This document shows, piece after piece, positions 57,120 to 64,000 of a stretch of 64,000 bases of DNA. The stretch is from the NCBI GenBank assembly GCA_030620095.1, contig JAUTXW010000066.1:310001-374000 (forward strand). Direction: 5' to 3'. The notes under the pieces are model-generated. The model saw nothing but the letters and a program-made list of their open reading frames with translations. It ran no database searches and was not told the origin of the DNA. Position numbers and translations under genes: made by a program. This DNA is from Kuschelorhynchus macadamiae (lineage: Eukaryota > Arthropoda > Insecta > Coleoptera > Curculionidae). Numbering within the stretch: the stretch's first letter is position 1; the number at the start of each line of letters is the position of its first letter.

Positions 57120-57718
57120 TAATGGCATAAGCGCCAAAATTCGATCGTCGATTTAAGGCGGTGAGGAACAAATTTTCAGTTAAACACAAACAATTTTATA
57201 AACTTTAAAAGCAATTTTAGCATACTACTAGAAAAAAATTCCATTATCTGCACAATATTCAACAGTTTTTCGTAAATAAAATTTACATACAAACAGAACA
57301 AGGTACTGGCGTTTATGCCAAACGTGTTCGAAATTATTGGTTATGGCATAAAAGCCAGGCTAGTTTTTTAAGAAATAAGCTATATTTATGGGGTGTAAAT
57401 TAATAAACTAATATTAATAAAATGTAGTAAAAAGTTTCGATTAAAACATTTACCTTTATTCAAAAAGAAGACCAAAATAAGCACAATGTTGCTCTTATGG
57501 CAGTTCGGCGTTTATGTCGGTTGCCGTCTATTTTCCGTAGAGCCACGTGATTCAGTTGGCGTTTGCGTGACATTCCGAGCTAAATTCTAGGGAATATATA
57601 TTTTTGGAGCTAATGCCGCTTAGGTAGTTCGATGCGAATTAAAATTCTCTATCCAGTGGTATGCCTAACCAAAAAATGACCATTTTGGCGTTTGTGCCGT
57701 TTTGCCTCGGCAGCGTCG
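57120..57718. repeat. Right subterminal motif array
   Basis: ATGGCATAAGCGCCAAAA (57122), ACTGGCGTTTATGCCAAAC (57305), TATGGCATAAAAGCCAGG (57342), CTTATGGCAGTTCGGCGTTT (57493), GTTGGCGTTTGCGTGAC (57556) and the terminal TTTGGCGTTTGTGCCGTTTT (57684). Same motif as on the left side, mostly inverted with respect to it. Confidence 0.7.
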
Positions 57719-60356
57719 ATATGTTCATATTAAGGAATGGTCGAGTTATGGAAAAAATTAAAGTTGCTCTTTGACAATAAAGGGTTTTCCAGGAGCACTG
57801 GTTTGTTAAGAACTTTGATTTCTAAACTCTTGGTGAATTGTGATTCGATGGCAAGTTATGTCAATCAAATTGTGGAGACAAGTCAGCGATTGCGTGGCAG
57901 AGGCTTTAAAATTGATGACCAATGGGTTGGTTCGTTGTTACTAGCTGGATAACCAGATAAATTCTCTCCAATGATAATGGCAATTGAAGATTCTGGTATC
58001 GCGGTAACAACAGACTTAATTAAAGACCTCAAACGCGTTTAGTGGGGTATTTCTGAGTTGAACTTTTAATAAATCGGACTGGTACATAGACTCCGCTGCT
58101 AGTGTTCACCTTACTGCTAGACATGATTGGATTAAGAACGAGACTCCTGTCGGAAATTGTAAATACGATATACCTGTAAAGAATGTTTTATGTGTTCCTG
58201 ATTTGACGACAAATTTATTGTCAGTAAGCCAGCTTATAAATAAGGATATTTATTGTACAGTTTTTAATAAGCAGAAGAAACCAGTTGCCATAGTTGATTT
58301 AGTAGTGGGATGTATAAATTAAATATTTTTACGCTAGACAAATGTTTATTGACACAAACACCTGTTTCAAGAGAAGGCATCGTAGATTCGATTAGAAATA
58401 AAATGCAGAATGGTTTGGTGAACGGACTTTGTTTTAAAGAACAAGCGCAGTTAGGGATAAAAAAACTGCAAAGTATGCGGTGAAGGTAAGCAGTTTAGAT
58501 TACCTTTCAAGCATAAGGGTTTCATAGCAAAGAAATTGTTAGAGCTTGAGGCGGTAAAGACAGCTGTCTTTTTGCGTTCCTATAGAAAATAGATTAAAAT
58601 GGGATAAAAAGTCAATAAAATGTATTTTAGTTGGTTATGATGAGTTTACAAAAGAATATAGAGTATTTAATCCAGTAAAGTATACGATCACAACGAGCTG
58701 AGATGTTACCATCATGGAAAATCTTGTCGACAGTCCTCCTCGACCACTTCGAAGTGTCAGTTTCAGTGGGAGACACTGATGAAACACAGAGAGCTGAGAC
58801 AGTCGAAACAGAGGGAGTCGAAGTGTCTAGTGACAGCTCAGAAGATATTTGAAAGAACACGAAAACCTCGAGTTTTTGAGAATATAGAGCTGGACAATGA
58901 ACCAACTTCAGTCGAGATGGCTCTGTCGAGATCAGACGGGGAAAGCTGGAGAGAAGCAATGGCAGGGGAACTACATTCCACTAGAAGGTAAAACTGTCGT
59001 GCAGTATAACTGAGTGTTAAAGCGGAAAAGTGACAGCGAAAACAAAGTGCGATACAGAGCGCGGTTGGTTGCTAAAGGGTTTATGCAAAAACCAGGTATT
59101 GACTTTAATGAAACTTTTCCCCTGTTGTACGTCACTGTACTTTGCGATTGTTAATGGCCTTGTCTGTTAAAGAAGATTTAAACATATCTTATTTAGATAT
59201 AACAACGGCTTTTTTGAATTAATGAAAGAAGAAGTTTTTATGACTTTGTCTGAGGGGTATAAAACAGATCGATGCGAAAATAATGTTGTGAAACTTAAGA
59301 GGGAAATTTAGGGGCTTTAACAGTCATCGAGAGCATGGTACACAAGGGTCGATGATTTCTTAGTAAATTTGGGGAATAATAAATCTAAATTTGAGCCTTG
59401 TTTGTATACAAAGTAGAATGGAAGTTATTCAGCCATTGTAAGAGTTTATGTTGATGATTTCTGTATATTCTCGAATGATGTGGCCGAAGAACAAAATGTA
59501 AAATATAAATTAGGGCAAGCGTTTACAATTATGGATTTGGGACAGATAAAAAAATTGTCTTGGTATGAGAGTGACAGTTGAAAAAATTAATAATTGTATT
59601 ACTTTAGATCAAGAAAAATACATTGATCAGGTATTAAGGAAATTTAACATGATTGATTGTAATACTGTAGCTACTCGCACAGAGACAAATGTTAATCTAG
59701 TCAGACAAACAAATACTTGTGAAAAAAGAGTTGCCATATCAGCAACTTATAGGTAGTTTGATGTATATTTCTGTATTAACTAGGCCTGATACTTTAATAA
59801 TTGTTATAACGAGAGTTATTGGAAGCAGGCAAAACGCGTATTAAGGTACCTGAAACATACTTAAAATCATGGTTCAAAATTCCTTATAGATAACGCAGAT
59901 ATAGAAGGTTTCGTAGATGCCGATTGGGGAAGTAATTCACTTGACCGAAAGTCATATACGGAATTTTGTTTCAAACTTTCTCGATCCGCGGTGTCTTGGG
60001 AGAGCAGAAAACAAAAGAGTGTTGCTCTTTCCATTACCGAAGCTGAAAATATGGCTCTCTCTGAAGCTTCTAAGGAAGCCATATATTTAAAAAATTTTAT
60101 GTCTGAGATAACAGGTGTAAGTAAATGTGTAAGATTATATAACGATAATCAGAGTTATAACAGATCGAAGCATATTGATATTCGACATAATTTTATGAGG
60201 CAAGTTGTTGCTGATAATTTTGTAAGAATAGAGTATTTACCGACAGCTGACATGCCTGCTGATATCTTAACTAAAGGACTTAGTTCAGATAGGCATAACA
60301 GATTTGTAAATACATTAGGTTTAATTAATTTACAGTGATATTTTGTGCAGTGGGAG

Positions 60357-60532
60357 TGTTGTAATTTAGCCCAAAATATAATTGTTGGCATGCCACTGCG
60401 CGTAGGTACTTTTGTCGAAAGGTCCGTTTGAATTTTAAAGCCATGTTTTTTTGCTATTTGTACATATTAATATATATTATTAATAAAGTTATTCTGTGTT
60501 GAGAAACCAACAATCGCGTTTCATTTTTAACA
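60357..60532 (+). repeat. Copia 3' LTR (176 bp)
   Basis: Starts TGTTGTAATTTAGCCC after the purine tract, contains AATAAAG near 60483 (possible poly(A) signal) and ends CGTTTCATTTTTAACA. Confidence 0.8.
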
Positions 60533-60625
60533 ACTTTTCTCATTTGATTATACAAAGCATCTTCAGTGAGATCTAAACACGGAATGAGCTTGAAAAACCG
60601 TGTGTTAAGATTGCAGGCGTTGCCG
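60533..60625 (-). repeat. Degenerate PLE flank with hammerhead remnant
   Basis: Minus strand CUGAAGA (60566-60560), U, GCUU, then a decayed 3' half without GAAA-C-GUC. GAGATCTAAACACGGAATGAGC matches the PLE flank text beyond the ribozyme. The copia LTR ends one base before it. Confidence 0.55.
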
Positions 60626-60789
60626 ATAATAAGGCTTCAGGGCAAAACTGCCTAGTCCTACATTGGATACGGTCCTGTAATATATAAGCTTTTTGTAAGT
60701 CGTGCCAGTAAAACAATATTCCCTCCTGTCACTTGGGCGATTCGTAATGGCCATATCAAAGGATATTTATGATTTTTTCTTATTTTCAG

Positions 60790-60941
60790 ATCCCCTTCGT
60801 GTTGGTGTGTACGTGCGCTTTATTTTCAATAAGAAATGTGCGAGGATCGGCCATCGGGGCGCCCTACTACCCACTCGAGCCAGAAGATTTATCGGACGGC
60901 GATATAAAGGAGCTAAAATATTGGGATAAATATTACCACAG
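60790..60941 (+). CDS. Probable internal exon of a small secreted protein gene (partial)
   Basis: A pyrimidine-rich acceptor (TTTTTTCTTATTTTCAG, ending 60789) precedes 152 bases of GC-rich, stop-free sequence, then donor CACAG|GTAACT. In phase 0 the exon encodes 50 residues: a hydrophobic IPFVLVCTCALFS, a likely signal cleavage around VRGSA-IG, then APYYPLEPEDLSDGD, IKELKYWDKYYHR. It leaves in phase 2. No Met opens the spliced exon, and the block at 8073-8078 supplies ATG-AAG in phase 0, giving MK before the hydrophobic core. An alternative is an unspliced 58-codon frame from ATG 60769 to the TAA at 60942. The L-x-x-W-D-K-Y-Y run recalls the neuropeptide F/Y fold only loosely. Confidence 0.55.
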
Positions 60942-61168
60942 GTAACTTTTTTTTTGCTGGGGTTCGTATGCGTAAAGTACAATCCAGAAAATGAAAAAAT
61001 AGATTCTAATATCAGTATATTGAAATAACTATTACATCGTGATCAGATTTGCAATTTTTTTAGGTATTGGAAATTTTTGGTTATATATTTACAGAGAAAT
61101 ATTATAATTTATTGTTTACAAATTTAAAAATAGCGCATAACAGAGCAACGTAACACTTAGTTGTTATA
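60942..61168. other. Intronic or intergenic, no gene seen
   Basis: AT-rich stretch after the exon-like block and before an ACAGGGTG-type element end. Confidence 0.35.
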
Positions 61169-61169
61169 C

Positions 61170-62242
61170 AGGGTGTCCCACGACGAACTGCGGCGATAGA
61201 TTTCTCAGAAAGTAGGCTTTAGAAAAATTTTAAATTTTGGCAGCTAACTAAAGTCGATGGGGGCAATTCGCGCAAAATATTTTCAAGATGGCGGCACTTT
61301 TGGTTATACCGGAAGTAGACGTCAACTTTCTTATTTTAAATGGAACACCCTGTATTTTATCGAATTTTTGGATTCTTCGAAAAATTCTAGGTATATTTCA
61401 TGTATAATATCCTATACCTCAGTTCAACCGTTTTTGAGATATTTTGAATTTTATGCAAAAAATGACGTTTGCAGGTCTAGACATTACTATAAATATCTGC
61501 TTATCGAAGTCTCTATTATTTATTTGCGGTTGGCTTCCTTGTCCAAAAGGGTACACTTTAGTGACCTGTGCTGATATTTTTTTGATAAATAAATATAGGG
61601 TGATCAAAAACTGACATTATAAATATACTTTAAAAAATCGTTAAATGTTACTTTTTTCAAATAGAAACCCTCAATTTTTACAATTTTATCTTATTTAACC
61701 CTTAAAATAAGGGTGACTTTGTATAAAGTTGTCTATTCCAAGAATTTGTAGTTTTTGAGTTATTGACGATTTAACATTTTTTATTCTAATAATACCAGAC
61801 GGCTTCTAAGTTTTCTTGTTAGTTGGCTATGACAGGGAGGCCTGGCGAGAACAAAACCAATTGGTTACTATAGAAACGTAATATTTGTTGTCGTTTGACA
61901 ATTACCTACTAAAATATTATTTATTTATTATAGTAATTATAATAATTATTAAACTAATAATCATGTCGGGGCGATTAAATTACACATACGAGGATTATTT
62001 GAATTTGTTTATTATCTATGGAGAATCTAACAGTTTTAATAAGAACATGCCAGATATTTTCTGATAGATATCCAGATAAACAGAAACCTTTACCCAACAG
62101 CGTTAAACAAATGTTGGAAAACTATAAAAATGTTGAAACCGTGAAGACAAAAATTAATTAAAGGAAGCTTATTCCCATTATAGTCTGGTCTACACAAGAG
62201 CACAACTTATTTTTTCAATAAATGTTGAAAATGTCCACCTTG
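61170..62242. mobile_element. Mariner-like element remnant (left end module and gene start)
   Basis: Begins CAGGGTGTCCCACGACGAAC after TA, a common insect element end. It carries a terminal module (AAATGGAACACCCTGTATTT near 61339, CCTATACCTCAGTTCAACCG) and the start of a transposase at 61963. The right end cannot be placed; another element end begins at 62245. Confidence 0.6.
61963..62161 (+). pseudogene. Mariner-like transposase N-terminal fragment
   Basis: MSGRLNYTYEDYLNLFIIYG, then after one frameshift TCQIFSDRYPDKQKPLPNSV and KNVETVKTKIN. This is the first helix-turn-helix region of the insect mariner-like family; nothing of the catalytic domain follows. Confidence 0.75.
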
Positions 62243-62244
62243 TA

Positions 62245-64000
62245 CAGGGTGTCCCACATAAGATCCTCTATCCCCTTATCTCGAAAAATATACAATTTAG
62301 GAAAAAAAGTTATATACAAAGTGTTATTGTTTTTAAGTGAACTTTTATATTATATACCTTTCATGTATACAGGGTGCTCAGTTTTTCCTGGTTAGGAGTC
62401 AACTCCTAAAAATTAAATGGGACACCCTGTATATTATCCTGGATATGGATTCCTCATTAAAAATAAGGGTAACTTTCATTAAGATATTGTATACCTATCT
62501 CTCGTCGTTTAGGATATAATAGCCGTTTTATTTAATTTTTTGCTAAAAACGTATATATTTAAGGTAGTAGAAAAAAATATAAGTATATAATATTTGGTGA
62601 AGCTGCCATTTTTATATTAAAGACAACACCACAATATATAATTTAAGTTGTTTACTTTGACTACAAATTATACATGGTGATATCAGAAATTCAATCGATC
62701 GGAATATATAAAATTACTTATAAGTCAATAATCTTAAATGGAACACCCTGTATATTATTGCAGATTTCGATGGTTCACAAAAAATTAAAGTAACTTTGTA
62801 TATAATAACCTATACCTATCTCTAACCGTTTAGAAAATATTCGCTATTAAACTTTTTTTATGCAATAAAAAATACCTTTGGTTTAAATTTAATGACGAAA
62901 TACGTCACAAATATTTTTTAACGGGCTGACCATAGTAGATTTTCAACAAAATACTGTAGTTTACAATTTTAACTAAGATGTCTGTATTCTGTATTTCCTG
63001 AGAAAATAATTCATTACAAATCATAAAATGAAACCAAATATTGCATGTAATTAACTAACGCTGCAAAATCAAAACTGCCATGGAAAACAAATAAAATGCT
63101 TTGGAAACCAACGTAAACAATATTTGTCAAATAATATAATAAATTTTGGTTTGTTGTGCGTTAAGTTCATCTTTATCTTATAATGTCTTATACTGCCGAA
63201 GAAAGGTTGAACTTATATCAGTGTTATCTTCAAAATAACAAAAGCGTTGCACTGACTATAAGAGCATATCATGAAAAGTATCCGGAGAGAAGAATACCGA
63301 AAAGATCCATGTTTGGGCGAATTGAACGAAATCTCGAACAGCATGGTGTTTTAAAATATGAAAAAAGAAATAAACCTAAAAGTATCTTGGATTATGAAAC
63401 GCAATTAAATATATGCTTATATTTCGAAGAATTTACAGAAAATTCCATCAGAGATGCAGAAAAAGACTTAAGTATTGCTAGAACTGATATTCATAGGACG
63501 CTGAAAATGAATAACTACAGGGCGTTTAAGTTCGCTAAATTGCAACACTTAGAACCTACCGATCATATTCTACGATTGGAATATTGTGACCTAATGATGG
63601 ATCGACATTTTCGTAACCCTAATTTTTTTAACCAAATTTGTTGGACGGACGAAGCGATATTTACTACATCAGGGATATTTAATAGAAAGAATACTCACTA
63701 TTGGTCTCAAGAAAACAAACACAACATCAAAACTATTCAACATCAAGGTCGTCGTAGTGTTCATTGTTGGTGTGCGATTTACAGGAATCAAGTAATAGGT
63801 CCTCTATTTCTGGATAACCATTTAAATGGTGCGAGTTACCTAGAGCTACTGACTAACAATCTCAGGCCGTTACTAGAGGTCAATGGTAACATAAATAATA
63901 TTATTTACCAAATGGGTGGAGCACCTTGCCATAACACCATTCAAGTAAGAACTTATTTAAGTGTTAACTATGCAGAGGTCGTTGGACCAAATGGAAATAT
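62245..64000 (+). mobile_element. Mariner-like element, left part (continues past window)
   Basis: Starts with CAGGGTGTCCCACATAAGAT after TA and has two more end modules near 62405 and 62725 (AAATGGRACACCCTGTATAT then CCTATACCTATCTC), about 320 bp apart. The transposase gene starts at 63183. The right inverted repeat lies outside. Confidence 0.7.
63183..64000 (+). CDS. Mariner-like transposase, open frame, partial at right edge
   Basis: Uninterrupted 272 codons from ATG 63183 to the window edge. MSYTAEERLNLYQCYLQNNK begins the first helix-turn-helix region, followed by HEKYPERRIPKRSMFGRIER; IARTDIHRTLKMNNYRAFKF is the second. First catalytic Asp in ICWTDEAIFTTSG, then VHCWCAIYRNQVIGPLFLDN. 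The second catalytic site reads YQMGGAPCHNTIQV: relatives here have QQDG or QLDG, so the Asp is Gly (codon GGT). No intron at the place where the 702-2491 gene has one. The frame is otherwise undamaged, unlike every other transposase in the window. Confidence 0.93.
   Translation, partial: MSYTAEERLNLYQCYLQNNKSVALTIRAYHEKYPERRIPKRSMFGRIERNLEQHGVLKYEKRNKPKSILDYETQLNICLYFEEFTENSIRDAEKDLSIARTDIHRTLKMNNYRAFKFAKLQHLEPTDHILRLEYCDLMMDRHFRNPNFFNQICWTDEAIFTTSGIFNRKNTHYWSQENKHNIKTIQHQGRRSVHCWCAIYRNQVIGPLFLDNHLNGASYLELLTNNLRPLLEVNGNINNIIYQMGGAPCHNTIQVRTYLSVNYAEVVGPNGN

Larger units (their letters stand above)
53470..57718. mobile_element. Sola-like DNA transposon, 4.25 kb, 4-bp duplication ATAT
   Basis: Ends CGACGCTGTCGCGGCAAAAC (53470) and, inverted from 57718, CGACGCTGCCGAGGCAAAAC, continuing GGCACAAACGCCA. 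Flanked by ATAT (53466-53469, 57719-57722). Removing the element and one ATAT rejoins the copia gag frame as ASL-Y-VHIK. Many copies of an imperfect palindrome near TTGGCGYTTRTGCCA occupy both subterminal regions. Confidence 0.88.
53284..60338 (+). pseudogene. Copia gag-pol remains, interrupted at 53470-57718
   Basis: Gag: MAGNF, KGRENYDDWAFVVDNFLVLE before the insert; after it MASYVNQIVETSQRLRGRGF and WVGSLLLAG. Protease region: DWYIDSAASVHLTARHDWIK and VLCVPDLTTNLLSVSQLIN (58080-58250). Integrase tail: CILVGYDEFTKEYRVFNP. Reverse transcriptase: [39 protein letters not shown] (catalytic YVDD kept). RNase H: VDADWGSNSLDRKSYT, KQKSVALSITEAENMALSEA, DMPADILTKGLSSDRH, ending 60338. Many frameshifts, stops and deletions; integrase core largely absent. 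Inactive. Confidence 0.88.
53173..60532 (+). mobile_element. Ty1/copia retrotransposon, split by a Sola-like element
   Basis: 5' LTR remnant 53173-53209, primer-binding site 53210-53224, gag-pol remains 53284-60338, polypurine GCAGTGGGAG and 3' LTR 60357-60532. The order of protease, integrase, reverse transcriptase, RNase H is the copia order. No target duplication is seen (TTAGT against ACTTT). The Sola-like element sits in gag at 53470-57718. Confidence 0.85.

Noticed and set aside
60702..60929. A 75-codon frame overlapping the exon-like block
   Set aside because: It is in a different frame from the one with the signal-like core and splice sites, and has basic, low-information sequence.
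60769..60944. Reading the secreted protein from ATG 60769 without splicing
   Set aside because: Possible, but the ATG lies inside the pyrimidine tract of a good acceptor and the frame ends on the TAA formed by the donor; the spliced reading explains both sites. Kept as an alternative in the exon entry.

Overview
The window is AT-rich eukaryotic DNA, almost certainly from an arthropod and most likely an insect (a beetle would fit). It is crowded with transposons of kinds that coexist in insect genomes: Tc1/mariner-like elements with long inverted repeats, Penelope-like elements (PLEs), hAT relics, APE-type LINEs, a Ty1/copia element, a Crypton-type recombinase and tens of miniature elements. 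There are no bacterial operons, no CRISPR and no rRNA or tRNA genes that I can support. Nearly every coding region is a decayed transposase or reverse transcriptase; the only long uninterrupted transposase frame starts at 63183 and runs off the right edge.

Layout. 283-2967: mariner-like element with ~290-bp inverted repeats and a spliceosomal intron in its transposase. 3380-4756: short PLE with hammerhead ribozymes in both flanks. 4860-7304 and 8693-9889: two hAT (TTF/ZMYM-like) relics. 7859-8078: promoter-like block ending in ATG-AAG and a splice donor. 10137-10705: inverted satellite with hammerhead-like cores. 11786-14357: Sola-like DNA transposon. 14400-15450: mariner relic holding a MITE. 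16074-19300: LINE. 20750-24645: repeat family with a hammerhead-like core, a hAT-type MITE and a complete Tc1 element. 24650-25510: head-to-head PLE pieces. 26815-27290: Crypton-like recombinase. 27714-29850: mariner-like element. 30988-31856: TA microsatellites and a retrozyme-like unit with a canonical type I hammerhead. 34985-37630: second PLE lineage. 38950-46540: nested MITE, LINE, PLE and mariner pieces. 47100-50200: LINE, PLE, THAP and transposase scraps. 53173-60532: copia element split by a second Sola-like element (53470-57718). 60790-60941: probable host exon. 61170-64000: more mariner-like elements.

Two patterns stand out. First, the exon-like blocks at 7859-8078 (ATG-AAG, donor) and 60790-60941 (acceptor, signal-peptide-like core, donor) share phase 0, so the middle of the window may be one ~52.7-kb intron of a gene for a small secreted protein, filled by successive insertions. 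Second, hammerhead ribozyme cores recur in at least ten places and three architectures: minimal PLE forms, a canonical type I form, and satellite or retrozyme-like forms. Their helix II bases covary between copies. The two Sola-like elements add a further theme: each has inverted ends, a 4-bp target duplication and many subterminal copies of its own short motif.
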